Positions 25,501-33,597 of a stretch of DNA of 34,561 nt are shown here, one piece after another. The stretch's first letter is position 1. Each line of letters opens with the position of its first letter. A program made the position numbers and the translations under genes. Below the pieces are notes generated by a model. It searched no databases and had not been told where the DNA came from. It saw only the letters and a program-made list of their open reading frames with translations. The DNA is from Clostridia bacterium (lineage in GTDB: Bacteria; Bacillota; Clostridia; Oscillospirales; CAG-272), in contig JAFTSW010000004.1 of assembly GCA_017467085.1 (NCBI GenBank), positions 1 to 34,561 on the forward strand, given 5' to 3'.

Positions 25501-26931
25501 ACCGTTTTCCATTTTCACGGCGCCAAATTCGATAATTTCGCAGGAGGTGGGGGAAAGACCTGTGGTTTCCAGGTCAAAGATAACGGTTGTCTGGTTATAA
25601 TCGCTTTTAGCAACGCCCGAGATAGCGGTTGCCTCGTCATTGACGTAATACGCCTCCATACCGTAGAGAATCTTCAAGTCGGGTGCCTTCTTCTCTGCCG
25701 CCAGCATAACCTCTGGGAACGCCTGTACGTTGCCGTGGTCCGTTACACCGATGGCAGGATGCCCGTAACGGGTGGCAAGCTCCACTACCTCCCCGGGATG
25801 AATAATAGCGTCCATAGCGGACATAACGGTATGTAAATGCAGCTCTACCCTCTTTTTCTCAGCGTTATCCTTCTTTTTCAAGCGCTTAACGCTCTTGATA
25901 GCGCGGAAGGAGAGGAAGGTTTGCCCGTCAAACTTGTCCACCTGGAGCTGACCGTAGACGGCAATGCATTTTCCCGCCCCTAAATCCTTGATAAAGCCCG
26001 CTTCCTCCTTGGGGACGTGATGCTTGATATACATAGAGCCGCTTCCGTCATAAATACCAATGGTTGTCTGCACCTTGGTGCCGTCGCGGCTATCCTTGGT
26101 GGTGACCTCAAAGACCTCGCCCACCACTGTCACGGAGCCACGGGAGGCGGTGATACTGTTGATGGAAACGATATTGCCCGTGGAAAACTCATTTCCGTAA
26201 AGAAGGGATGCCTCGGCAAGTCCAAACGTCATCGTGCCGATGGTGCAGACATCATTTTCAACCGTTGCATTTTCCTCTCGGTTATCGATATTCTTTCTTT
26301 GCTCAAAGTCGGCGTGTGAGTCATCCTCTTCCGCCTTGGCGGCGCTTTGCATCTGCGCGCGGAACGCCTCCAGCGCCTGTCTGTCAGATTCCCGCAGAGC
26401 TTCTGCCTTTTTGCTTTCACGCTCTGCCGTCTTTTCTCTTGCGTGCTCATCCGAGCAAATGAAAACCCGTCTTACCACGTTAAAGCGGCTTTCCAGGATT
26501 TTGGTGAGAACGTCCGTGGTTCCCGAGGTGTTCATAAAATCAATGGCGCTTTGCATAAAGGGGATGGTAATACGTAAGCACTCTCCATCGTCCTCAAAGG
26601 TGGCGCTCGAAAAGAAGCCACGGGTGATGGCGCCGACCTTTACTGCCTCCTCTAAAACGTCCTCCATATATGGCGTTTTGAAAAGCGCGGCAGGAAAGGA
26701 CGGCAAAATTCTCGCCGATACCAGCTCGTAGGTTTCGCACAGATGGGCTTCAATCTCGTAAAGCGTAGCCCCGCGAATAACCACGGGAAAGCTTGCCAGT
26801 ATCTCTATTCTATTGTCCTTTTTTGAGTGACGCAAAAGCACGTTTTCCGCTAAGGAAAGGACTTCACGCTCCTCTTCGCTGTAAGGCTTATATTTTTTGA
26901 AATAGTCAAAAAAGCCCTTATTTTCTGCCAT
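22534..26931 (-). CDS. polC: DNA polymerase III alpha subunit, PolC type
   Basis: This is the replicative DNA polymerase of Firmicutes, with built-in 3'-5' proofreading. It has 1465 aa, a normal length. In order: N-terminal domain (1-160); charged linker; OB-fold (about 248-350); PHP domain with HLHTVMSAMD (365-374), interrupted as usual by the DnaQ-like exonuclease with DLETTG (453-458), HNAKFDTGF (533-541) and HRAVDDAEV (591-599); then the polymerase core. The core shows GSRGSVGSS (912-920), a four-Cys zinc site (Cys940, 943, 965, 968) and the palm aspartates in SPDIDLNF (Asp994, Asp996). All catalytic groups are present. It is the last gene of the pyrH cluster, 27 bp after ispG, with GAAGGAAG before the start. 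No terminator of its own is evident after the stop. Confidence 0.98.
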   Translation of the reverse strand: MAENKGFFDYFKKYKPYSEEEREVLSLAENVLLRHSKKDNRIEILASFPVVIRGATLYEIEAHLCETYELVSARILPSFPAALFKTPYMEDVLEEAVKVGAITRGFFSSATFEDDGECLRITIPFMQSAIDFMNTSGTTDVLTKILESRFNVVRRVFICSDEHAREKTAERESKKAEALRESDRQALEAFRAQMQSAAKAEEDDSHADFEQRKNIDNREENATVENDVCTIGTMTFGLAEASLLYGNEFSTGNIVSINSITASRGSVTVVGEVFEVTTKDSRDGTKVQTTIGIYDGSGSMYIKHHVPKEEAGFIKDLGAGKCIAVYGQLQVDKFDGQTFLSFRAIKSVKRLKKKDNAEKKRVELHLHTVMSAMDAIIHPGEVVELATRYGHPAIGVTDHGNVQAFPEVMLAAEKKAPDLKILYGMEAYYVNDEATAISGVAKSDYNQTTVIFDLETTGLSPTSCEIIEFGAVKMENGEIVERFSSFSNPGIPIPAKITELTSITDDMVKDAPPVKEVLARFLDFCGDALLVAHNAKFDTGFIRAASEKHGFEFHNPSLDTIAVSQYVNAGLKKHTLDSIANHYNLGDFHHHRAVDDAEVLSLIFKEMLARLSKEGVRDYDALAEAMSENSDPLKLRPYHMIIYAQNQVGLKNLYQLISKSYLQYYYKRPRIPRSEIEKHREGLLIGSACEAGELYSAILDNRSEDEIEKIASFYDYFEIQPLCNNLFLIGAEGRGVGSVEELKAINRRIIALGKKLGKLTVATCDAHFPNKEDEIYRKILLAGQKFKDADKDTGIYMRTTEEMLEEFSYLGEELAYEVVVENTNKIADSIEKLRPIPKGTYTPSIPGSEEELQRLCWDRAMDWYGFNGEIPELVKNRLQKELDSIIKHGFAVLYMIAQKLVAYSEQQGYLVGSRGSVGSSFVAIMSGISEVNPLPPHWRCPKCRYNEFVTDGSYGSGFDMPDRECPHCHTPMYSDGQDIPFETFLGFYGDKSPDIDLNFSGDVQPRVHKYTEELFGEGHVFRAGTLGTLASKTAFGFVSKYLEDRKIELPKAEVSHIISRCIGVKRTTGQHPGGIIVVPTEYDVHDFTPVQHPADDASSDIITTHFPFEFLHDTILKLDELGHDMPTKYKMLERYTNTSVLDVKMNDGSIYELFKSTAPLGVTPEQIGCPLGTYGLPEMGTSFIQQVLVDAKPKNFADLMQISGLTHGTDVWLGNAQDLIKEGICDISQVVGTRDGIMLYLIRHEMDNGMAFKIMEDVRKGKGLKPEYEEAMLAHGVPEWYIASCKKIKYMFPKAHAAAYVMSAIRLGWYKIYYPMEFYAAFLTVAPGGFDAEIVMGGIPGINAVLEAIEKSEEKPTQKELEQHTTLLLVREALCRGVKFLPVNLMKSDATAFLPEDGSIRMPFNSLGGLGISAAEKIVQCRNEGEIFSIEELRQRAGLSKSVIAMLRRCGALDGLSETNQISLF

Positions 26932-26958
26932 TATATTTGCTACTTCCTTCTTGTAATC

Positions 26959-28050
26959 TTAAAGCTTTGCTTGAAATGCCTTGATTTCCGTAATCAAGGC
27001 GGGGATAATCTCCTCTGCCTTTACCTTGCCGATAGGCTTGCCGTAACGGAACAAAAGCCCCTCGCCAATACCGCCTGCCACGCCGATATCCGCCTCGCGC
27101 GCCTCGCCGGGGCCGTTGACAGCGCACCCCATAAAGGCGACCTTGATAGGTACCTTACGCAGCGAAAGCCTGTCCACCTCTTTTTCAAAGGCGGAAAGGA
27201 GGGCAATCAAATCAATCTGGGTTCTACCGCAGGTGGGACAGGAAACGATATCCATTTGCTTGTCGGGCAAAAGTCCGAGGGCGCTTAAAATGGCGCGTCC
27301 CTGCTTGACCTCCAAAACGGGGTCTGCCGTTAAGGACACACGCAAAGTGTCCCCAATCCCCTCGGAAAGGAGGGTGCCGATGCCGATGGCGCTCTTGATG
27401 CTTCCCTGCGCTTCTCCTCCTGCCTCGGTGACACCGATGTGCAGGGGATAGTCGCACATATTCGCCAAAAGGCGGTTGGCAGCAATCATATCCGACACGG
27501 TAGACGCCTTGACCGACAAGGCGATATCGGAAAAGCCCACCTCCTCTAAGAGCGAGGCGTGGTACATCGCGCTTTCTGCCAAGGCGGCAGGGGTCGGCGC
27601 GCCGTGCTTTTCCAAAATGCTCTTTTCCAAGGAGCCGCTATTGACCCCAATTCTGATGGGAACGCCACGGGAGGCGCAGGCGGTCGCCACCTTTTCCACA
27701 CGGTCGCGGCTGCCGATATTGCCCGGGTTGATGCGGATTTTATCCGCACCTGCCTCCACCGCCGCCAGGGCGATGCGGTAATCAAAATGAATATCCGCTA
27801 CCAGCGGCACGCCAAGCGCCTGTTGCTTCAAGGCGGCAAGGGCGTCAGCGGCGGCAAGGTCAGGCAGGGCTAAGCGAACGACGTCGCACCCTGCTGCCTT
27901 TAAGGCGAGAATTTGCTGACGGGTAGCGTCTACATGATGGGTATCCGTATTGGTCATAGACTGCACGGAAATGGGCGCTCCGTTGCCAATGGCAACGCCG
28001 CCAACCTTGATTTCCTTGCTCTTGCGTCTGGTAAAGACCGCCTCCGTCAT
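26959..28050 (-). CDS. ispG: 4-hydroxy-3-methylbut-2-enyl diphosphate synthase (flavodoxin)
   Basis: This [4Fe-4S] enzyme of the MEP isoprenoid pathway converts the cyclic diphosphate made by IspF to HMBPP. It has 363 aa, the typical length of the bacterial form without the plant insert. The cluster ligands Cys271, Cys274 (SCPTCGR) and Cys309 (GCAVNGPGEA), with Glu316, are all present. The N-terminal TIM barrel shows VQSMTNTDT and KIRINPGNIG. I start at ATG 28050 (MTEAVFTRRK), 7-8 nt after AAGGAGG; the 7-codon extension to 28071 touches the rseP stop and lacks a ribosome site. It sits between rseP and polC, a familiar Firmicutes order. Confidence 0.97.
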   Translation of the reverse strand: MTEAVFTRRKSKEIKVGGVAIGNGAPISVQSMTNTDTHHVDATRQQILALKAAGCDVVRLALPDLAAADALAALKQQALGVPLVADIHFDYRIALAAVEAGADKIRINPGNIGSRDRVEKVATACASRGVPIRIGVNSGSLEKSILEKHGAPTPAALAESAMYHASLLEEVGFSDIALSVKASTVSDMIAANRLLANMCDYPLHIGVTEAGGEAQGSIKSAIGIGTLLSEGIGDTLRVSLTADPVLEVKQGRAILSALGLLPDKQMDIVSCPTCGRTQIDLIALLSAFEKEVDRLSLRKVPIKVAFMGCAVNGPGEAREADIGVAGGIGEGLLFRYGKPIGKVKAEEIIPALITEIKAFQAKL

Positions 28051-28070
28051 ATCAAATCCTCCTTGATGCA

Positions 28071-29135
28071 TTATTTAGATGCGAAAAAAATCGTGCGAAT
28101 GTCCTTGAACATAATTAAAACTGCCAAAAGCAGTAAAAGTATCATACCGATACCGTGAATTTTGGCTTCTAATTCTCTTGGCACAGGCTTTCTCCGTATC
28201 ATTTCAATGAGAACGAATACCAACCGCCCACCGTCCAGGGCAGGCAGGGGGAAAAGATTGACAATGCCAAGGTTGATGCTGATAATGGATACCATATAAA
28301 GAAGGGGAACAAAGCCGTAGGAAACCGCCTCGCCCACGGTGGAGGTAATGCCGATGGGGCCGCTGACTGCCTCCACGCCGAAGCGCCCTGTGACTAAGTC
28401 AAAGAGGGATTCCCATACCATCCGTACCGTACAAACGCTTCTCCAGAAGGTGTGCTTTATGACCGAGGAAAAGCTCTTAGACTCCTCGTACAGGCTGAAA
28501 TCACGCTCACCGACTATCTGCCCTGTGGTAACGGATGTAGGAAAGGTAACGTTCAGGGTCACATACTCGCCATCACGCAGCACCACAACCTCCAAAGGCT
28601 CGATGCCGTTGCGTAAAATTTCATAATCCAGCTCCATAGAGGTGTGAACACGCTTGCCGCCGATGGATACCACGGTATCGCCGCTTTGCAAGCCGTAATC
28701 TCCCGTAAAGACCTCCTCGTTGCGGATTTCCTCGGGAAAGCCTGCCACAACGGTGGAGCCAAGCTGGCTGGACACCACCACGGCGAACATCAGCACAACG
28801 CCGATAATCAAATTGACAACGCCGCCTGCCGCCATAATGATAAAGCGCTTCCAGGGCTTTTGGTTGCTTAACGCCTGCGGGTCCTCGGAGAGCGCCGCAT
28901 CGTCCTTTCCCTCCTCTGCCATACTGACGTATCCGCCAAAGGGGAACATACAAAGCTTATAGCGAATGCCGCTTTTCTTGGAATCGTACCAGGCAAGCTT
29001 GGGGCCCATACCGATAGAAAACTCGTACACCTTAACGCCAAAGGCTCTTGCTGCCAAAAAATGTCCCAACTCGTGTGTAAATATCAAAAAGCCAAAAACC
29101 AAAACTGCTACCAAAACGGTAAGAATTGTGCTCAT
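28071..29135 (-). CDS. rseP: RIP metalloprotease RseP-like (site-2 protease)
   Basis: This integral-membrane zinc protease cuts transmembrane segments of substrates such as anti-sigma factors or signal-peptide remnants. It has 354 aa with an N-terminal helix carrying HELGH (21-25) and a single PDZ domain (about 128-200; LQSGDTVVSIGG). The third zinc ligand is in NLFPLPALDGG (293-303), and a C-terminal helix follows. One PDZ domain is the usual Gram-positive form (RasP type). The start has AGAAAGGAAAA upstream. It lies between dxr and ispG, where this gene is found in most Firmicutes. The substrate cannot be told; the symbol follows family usage. Confidence 0.95.
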   Translation of the reverse strand: MSTILTVLVAVLVFGFLIFTHELGHFLAARAFGVKVYEFSIGMGPKLAWYDSKKSGIRYKLCMFPFGGYVSMAEEGKDDAALSEDPQALSNQKPWKRFIIMAAGGVVNLIIGVVLMFAVVVSSQLGSTVVAGFPEEIRNEEVFTGDYGLQSGDTVVSIGGKRVHTSMELDYEILRNGIEPLEVVVLRDGEYVTLNVTFPTSVTTGQIVGERDFSLYEESKSFSSVIKHTFWRSVCTVRMVWESLFDLVTGRFGVEAVSGPIGITSTVGEAVSYGFVPLLYMVSIISINLGIVNLFPLPALDGGRLVFVLIEMIRRKPVPRELEAKIHGIGMILLLLLAVLIMFKDIRTIFFASK

Positions 29136-29174
29136 GGATTTTCCTTTCTGTTTCGTACTGTTGCTTATACGGCA

Positions 29175-30344
29175 TTATAAGGACGCCATATATTCCCTTG
29201 CCCGTATTCTTGCTTCATCCGCAAGAGCGAGGCGCTCCGAGAGTGTCTTTGCCGCTTTTGCCTCGGGCATCGCATTCACCAATGCCTCCACCACCTCGGA
29301 AATCTGATAAAAACGGATTTTTTCGGACAGGAAGGCGGCAACCGCCTCCTCGTTGACGGCGTTCAAAAGCGCAGGCACCGCCCCGCCTGCCTCAATGGCA
29401 CGGAATGCCAAGGGCAAAAGGGGAAAGACCTCGCCGTCAGGCTCAAAGAAGGTAAGCTTCCCTACCTCGGTTAAGGAGAGAGGCTTGATAACCCCTGCAG
29501 CACGGCAAGGATAGGTCAGCGCGTACTGCACACAAAGACGCATATCGGGGTTGCCTAACTGCGCAATAATGGCAGAATCAATATATTCCACAGCGGAATG
29601 TATTATGCTTTCACGGTGCACCACCACCTTGACCTGGGAGGGCGTAACGTCAAACAGGCGCACAGCCTCAATAACCTCGAAGCCCTTGTTCATCAGGGTA
29701 GCGGAATCTACCGTTATTTTGGCGCCCATCTTCCAGGTAGGATGCGAAAGGGTTGCCGCCTTATCCACGCGGCGAAGCGCATCCTTGGAATAGCCAAAGA
29801 AGGGACCGCCCGATGCTGTCAGAAGTATAGAGCGAACCTCCTCCCTGCGACCGCAGGCAAGACATTGAAAGATGGCGCTATGCTCACTGTCAACGGGAAT
29901 AATGGCAGCGCCGCTTTTTTCGGCGATGGCGTTGACAAGATCCCCCGCGATAACCATGGTTTCCTTGTTGGCAAGACCAACCTGCTTGCCGCTTTCTACC
30001 GCCGCTATGGCAGGCATAAGCCCCGCCTCGCCCAAAATCGAATGAATGACAACGGGCGCCTCGGTTTCCTTAATGGCGTCAAGCAACGCTTCCTTGCCAC
30101 TAAGCACCCGTGTTGCCGTATCCTTCACACAGAGGGCAAGCGCCTTTGCCGCCCCTTCATCCGTCATGACGAAGACCGAAGGCGCAAAGCGCCGCACTAA
30201 ATTCTCGGCAGAGTCCACGCTTTTGTGGGCGCTCATCAAGGATACGGGAACGCCCGCCTTCTCTGCTACGTCCAGTGCCTGGGTTCCGACAGAGCCCGTA
30301 GCGCCCAAAACCGCCACAGAGGAGGGATATATATTGTCTTGCAT
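29175..30344 (-). CDS. dxr: 1-deoxy-D-xylulose 5-phosphate reductoisomerase
   Basis: This enzyme catalyses the first committed MEP-pathway step, converting DXP to methylerythritol phosphate with NADPH and a divalent metal. It has 389 aa. The NADPH-binding motif is VLGATGSVG near the N terminus. Substrate and metal motifs are SEHSAIFQCL, SGGPFFGY, MNKGFEVIEA and HRESIIHSAVEY. All are intact, so an active enzyme is expected. The start is preceded by GAGGAAGG. A hairpin with a T-run lies between cdsA and this gene (separate entry), so its expression may be partly uncoupled from the upstream genes. Confidence 0.97.
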   Translation of the reverse strand: MQDNIYPSSVAVLGATGSVGTQALDVAEKAGVPVSLMSAHKSVDSAENLVRRFAPSVFVMTDEGAAKALALCVKDTATRVLSGKEALLDAIKETEAPVVIHSILGEAGLMPAIAAVESGKQVGLANKETMVIAGDLVNAIAEKSGAAIIPVDSEHSAIFQCLACGRREEVRSILLTASGGPFFGYSKDALRRVDKAATLSHPTWKMGAKITVDSATLMNKGFEVIEAVRLFDVTPSQVKVVVHRESIIHSAVEYIDSAIIAQLGNPDMRLCVQYALTYPCRAAGVIKPLSLTEVGKLTFFEPDGEVFPLLPLAFRAIEAGGAVPALLNAVNEEAVAAFLSEKIRFYQISEVVEALVNAMPEAKAAKTLSERLALADEARIRAREYMASL

Positions 30345-30371
30345 AGAAAAGCACCTTCCTCAAATTCAGTA

Positions 30372-30403
30372 TAAAAAGGGGGTGTCACGCTTCCGTAACA
30401 CCC
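30372..30403 (-). terminator. Terminator-like hairpin between cdsA and dxr
   Basis: On the minus strand, a stem GGGTGT-T-ACG / CGT-G-ACACCC (10 pairs, one wobble) with loop GAAG is followed by CCTTTTT. This has the form of an intrinsic terminator or attenuator inside the operon. Readthrough would have to supply dxr, rseP, ispG and polC unless they have another promoter, which I did not find. Confidence 0.6.
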
Positions 30404-30451
30404 TCGCACTTTACCATTGTTAAACCGCCTGCAAGGGTTCTTGCCCTACGG

Positions 30452-31279
30452 CTAAATAAACCTTACAAGCTCCACGAAAAACAGAAGGAGGGGCGACACG
30501 GGAAGCATAGAGTCAAAGCGGTCTATGATGCCGCCGTGTCCGGGCAGAATATTGCCAAAGTCCTTCAGGTTGTTCTCGCGCTTAATAACAGAGGCAGCCA
30601 AATCGCCTACCTGGGATATGACGGAAATGACGAAGCCGCTGATGCCAAAGAACAGATAGTTGGGCGCAAAGGAGAAGAAGTGCTGGAGGATGAAGGCGTA
30701 AAGCAGGAAGAACAAGACACAGAAGAGTGCGCCTCCAATGCTTCCCTCCACCGTCTTTTTGGGGCTGATTTCGGGACAAAGCTTGTGCTTGCCGAAGAAA
30801 TAACCCGTAAAATATGCCATAATATCGGTTATCCAAGCGCCGATAAATGCCAAGAGGAATAAGTACGCGCCGTTATCCAAGCGGCGAAGCAGCGCCAACG
30901 TCGTGAATCCCACAACAACGTAGATTACGCTGATAGCCAGCTGCGCCAGAACGGCAAAGCGCTCGTGATTTCTGGAAAAGACGCAAACGCCGAAATAGTA
31001 CAGAATGAGGACGAAGGAAACGATGGAAACGAAGCAAACGTAGTACGCCGTGCTTTCTTTCCAGAGAAAATGAGATAGCAAGGGCAAAGCCAAGGCGTAC
31101 AGGTACGTGGGTACCGCCAGGCGGATGCGCTTTTTGGCGCCAAAGCAGGATAAAAGCTCATAGGCGCCTACCAGGCTACACAGACAGCACGCAATGGGAA
31201 ATACGATGGTCCCCGAGAAAAACAAAACGGGAAATAAGACCAGACACCCAATCAGTGCGGTGATAATGCGTTGTTTCAT
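30452..31279 (-). CDS. cdsA: Phosphatidate cytidylyltransferase
   Basis: This integral-membrane enzyme makes CDP-diacylglycerol from phosphatidate and CTP, the precursor of all bacterial phospholipids. It has 275 aa and about eight hydrophobic helices. The CdsA signature is complete near the C terminus: SQVGDLAASVIKRENNLKDF followed by GNILPGHGGIIDRFDSML, with the metal-binding Asp residues. The start has GAGGACG upstream, a modest site. About 106 bp separate it from uppS, a gap containing a small TCGCT/AGCGA hairpin (31319-31331) and no gene. Confidence 0.96.
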   Translation of the reverse strand: MKQRIITALIGCLVLFPVLFFSGTIVFPIACCLCSLVGAYELLSCFGAKKRIRLAVPTYLYALALPLLSHFLWKESTAYYVCFVSIVSFVLILYYFGVCVFSRNHERFAVLAQLAISVIYVVVGFTTLALLRRLDNGAYLFLLAFIGAWITDIMAYFTGYFFGKHKLCPEISPKKTVEGSIGGALFCVLFFLLYAFILQHFFSFAPNYLFFGISGFVISVISQVGDLAASVIKRENNLKDFGNILPGHGGIIDRFDSMLPVSPLLLFFVELVRFI

Positions 31280-31385
31280 AATAATTACGTCCTCAGTCTT
31301 GCAAATATCGTGACGGTCTCGCTATAAGCGAAGCCACAAAAGCACCAACGCGAGAGAGCCTGTCAGCCCTCTTATTTACGCAGCT

Positions 31386-32099
31386 TTACTGCACGCCGCC
31401 GAAGCGACGCTCACGGGCACCGAACTCCGAGAGAGCCTTATCTAACTCCTCCTCCGAAAAATCGGGCCAAAGCGTTTTGGTGAAATAATACTCGGCATAC
31501 GCCGATTGCCAAATCAAAAAGTTGGAGATGCGGATATCGCCCCCTGTTCTTACCACCAAATCCAAGGCAGGAGAGGCGGCGGTATACAGGTGGGCAGAAA
31601 TATCGTCCTCCGTGATATCCGTCTTCCCTTCTGCGGCAAGCTGACGGAAGGCATAAACCAACTCGTCACGCCCACCGTAGTTAAAGGCGATATTCAGTAT
31701 ATGGGTTTTATGCTTGGACTTTTCCTCCACAGCCTCTGCTTTTTTGCGAAGCGCGGGGCTGAGCCTGTCCTTGCTGCCGATAAAAATAATGCGAATATCG
31801 TTGTCGGCAAGCGTCTTTTCCGCATACCGCAGGTATTGTCCCATCAGCTTCATAATGGCGTTGACCTCCGCCTCGGGACGGGACCAGTTCTCGGTGGAAA
31901 AGGCGTATACCGTGACAGCCTCAATGCCGCGGGCAAAGCAAGCGCGAACGATGGTATCAAAGACCTTGGCGCCCTCGGCATGCCCCTTCTGACGCGGAAG
32001 ACCGCGGCGCTTTGCCCATCTTCCGTTTCCGTCCATAATAAACGCAATGTGGCGCACAGGGGAGGTTGGCGCCTTTGCCGTTTTCGTATCCTGCACCAA
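31386..32099 (-). CDS. uppS: Undecaprenyl diphosphate synthase (isoprenyl transferase)
   Basis: This cis-prenyltransferase condenses IPP units onto FPP to make the C55 carrier lipid used for peptidoglycan and teichoic acid export. It has 237 aa. The catalytic Asp23 is in MDGNGRWAKRRG, followed by STENWSRP, GGRDEL and RTGGDIRISNFLIWQ (the usual GEQRLSNF box, slightly varied). The start is unusual: there is no ATG. TTG at 32099 directly follows the frr stop, and GTG at 32096 is next. GGAG lies 6 and 9 nt before them respectively, so either could be used. The zero spacing indicates translational coupling to frr. Confidence 0.96.
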   Translation of the reverse strand: MVQDTKTAKAPTSPVRHIAFIMDGNGRWAKRRGLPRQKGHAEGAKVFDTIVRACFARGIEAVTVYAFSTENWSRPEAEVNAIMKLMGQYLRYAEKTLADNDIRIIFIGSKDRLSPALRKKAEAVEEKSKHKTHILNIAFNYGGRDELVYAFRQLAAEGKTDITEDDISAHLYTAASPALDLVVRTGGDIRISNFLIWQSAYAEYYFTKTLWPDFSEEELDKALSEFGARERRFGGVQ

Positions 32100-32654
32100 T
32101 TAAATCTCCATAATGTCCTTGGTCTTGGCGGCGGTCATATTGTCGACCTCCTTGATATAACGGTCAGTCAAATCCTGCACCGCCTTATCGCTTGCCTTCA
32201 CCTCGTCCTCGGTCATTTCGGACTTCTTCTTCATTTCCTTGGTGGCATCGTTTGCCTCACGGCGCACGTTACGAATGGCAACCTTAGCGTCCTCACCGTA
32301 CTTGGCAATCTGCTTTGCCATTTCCTTACGGCGTTCCTCGGTCAGCTGAGGGAATACCAGACGGATAACACGCCCGTCGTTCATAGGGGTGATACCCAAA
32401 TCAGAAGCCAGAATGGCCTTTTCAATGGCCTTGACGGTGGTGGCATCCCAAGGCTGAATCACAAGAGTTCTTGCGTCGGCTGCCTTTATCTCAGCCATCT
32501 GGCTGATGGGGGTAGGAGAGCCGTAATATTCAAATTTGATGGGAGAAAGCACATCTGCCGTTGCGCGACCTGCGCGCATGGTAGAAAGGGTGTATGCGTA
32601 GCTATCCAGGGTCTTCTTCATTTTTGCCTCATAGGGCTTGCAATCGAGTTTCAT
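32100..32654 (-). CDS. frr: Ribosome recycling factor
   Basis: This cytoplasmic factor splits post-termination ribosomes together with EF-G. The 184-aa length is exactly typical. Conserved features include the tRNA-like three-helix body, STMRAGRA near the N terminus, the SPTPISQMAEI segment, LVIQPWD and RVIRLVFPQLTEERR. AGAAGGAG lies 6-7 nt before the ATG. It is 36 bp downstream of pyrH and abuts uppS. Confidence 0.98.
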   Translation of the reverse strand: MKLDCKPYEAKMKKTLDSYAYTLSTMRAGRATADVLSPIKFEYYGSPTPISQMAEIKAADARTLVIQPWDATTVKAIEKAILASDLGITPMNDGRVIRLVFPQLTEERRKEMAKQIAKYGEDAKVAIRNVRREANDATKEMKKKSEMTEDEVKASDKAVQDLTDRYIKEVDNMTAAKTKDIMEI

Positions 32655-32690
32655 ATTGTTCTCCTTCTATGTCAGAAATGTTTTTATCTA

Positions 32691-33404
32691 TCAGTCGCCA
32701 ATCAGGGTACCAAGCTTTTCACCCATAACAGCCTTATAAATGTTATCGGGATTGGAAAGCCCAAACGCCAGAACGGGGATATGCTTATCCATACAAAAGG
32801 CGGTTGCCGTGAAATCAAGGGCGGAAAGACCCTTGCTCAAAATCTCACGGTAGGAAATGCTGTCAAGAGGCTTGGCAGTAGAATCCTTGCGAGGATCGGC
32901 GGTATAGATAGCATCGATGTTCTTTGCCATCAAAACCACATCTGCCCCGATTTCCGCGGCGCGGACGGCTGCCGCCGTATCGGTGGAAAGGAAGGGGATG
33001 CCAAGTCCGCATCCGAAAATCACAACCTTGCCGCTTTCTAAGTATTCAATAGCCTTGTCACGGAAGAAGGGCTCCGCAAAGCGCTCCATTGCCACCGCCG
33101 TCATCACACGGGCATCAATGCCACAGCGGATAAAGGCATCCTGCAGGGCGATAGAGTTAATAGCCGTTGCCAGCATACCCATAGAGTCGGCACGCGTAGC
33201 GTCCATATCGCTACCCTGGCGGCCGCGCCAAATGTTGCCTGCGCCCACAATCACACCGATTTGAACGCCCTCGGCCAAGCATTTCTTCAAGACCTCTGCC
33301 ACCGTTTTTACAAAGTCATCGTTGAGAATGCCGCTACCTCCCGCAGCCAACGCCTCTCCCGACAGCTTCAACAAAACGCGGCGGTATTTTGGATTGGTTT
33401 TCAT
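32691..33404 (-). CDS. pyrH: Uridylate kinase (UMP kinase)
   Basis: This cytoplasmic enzyme phosphorylates UMP to UDP, feeding RNA, DNA and sugar-nucleotide synthesis. It has 237 aa of the amino-acid-kinase fold, with LLKLSGEAL near the N terminus, GAGNIWRGRQG, MDATRADSMGMLAT and the nucleotide-binding NPDNI close to the C terminus. It opens the housekeeping cluster, preceded by its own promoter and a leader of about 110 nt. rpsB and tsf, which often stand upstream, are not here. AAGGGAAGGA precedes the ATG. Confidence 0.98.
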   Translation of the reverse strand: MKTNPKYRRVLLKLSGEALAAGGSGILNDDFVKTVAEVLKKCLAEGVQIGVIVGAGNIWRGRQGSDMDATRADSMGMLATAINSIALQDAFIRCGIDARVMTAVAMERFAEPFFRDKAIEYLESGKVVIFGCGLGIPFLSTDTAAAVRAAEIGADVVLMAKNIDAIYTADPRKDSTAKPLDSISYREILSKGLSALDFTATAFCMDKHIPVLAFGLSNPDNIYKAVMGEKLGTLIGD

Positions 33405-33500
33405 AAGTCCTTCCCTTTTCCCCGTTAGGGGCCTTTCTTTCCGAGCAGAGCCGTCAAGGACAGTCCTGCTTCCTTGCCCAAAGCGATGCTCTTTTGAATT
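33405..33500 (-). promoter_or_regulatory. Structured leader upstream of pyrH
   Basis: The roughly 110-nt leader contains a CAAGGA-N10-TCCTTG hairpin (33455-33476) and a short CCCC-N4-GGGG hairpin (33420-33431) just before the ribosome site. The two could modulate translation of pyrH. I see no known riboswitch or PyrR-binding signature, and no open frame. Confidence 0.35.
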
Positions 33501-33527
33501 TTGAAGTCGCTATAATTTACTATCTCA

Positions 33528-33556
33528 TATTATTTTACTTCATTCTTGCGAATTTG
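33528..33556 (-). promoter_or_regulatory. Sigma-A promoter of the pyrH cluster
   Basis: On the minus strand, TTTACA and TAAAAT (each 5 of 6 to consensus) are separated by 17 bp, about 125 bp upstream of the pyrH start. A second TGTTTACAAA copy lies about 30 bp further upstream and may be an upstream element or chance. Confidence 0.75.
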
Positions 33557-33597
33557 TAAACACCCTTTTGAAAAAATGTTTGTAAACATTTTGCAAT

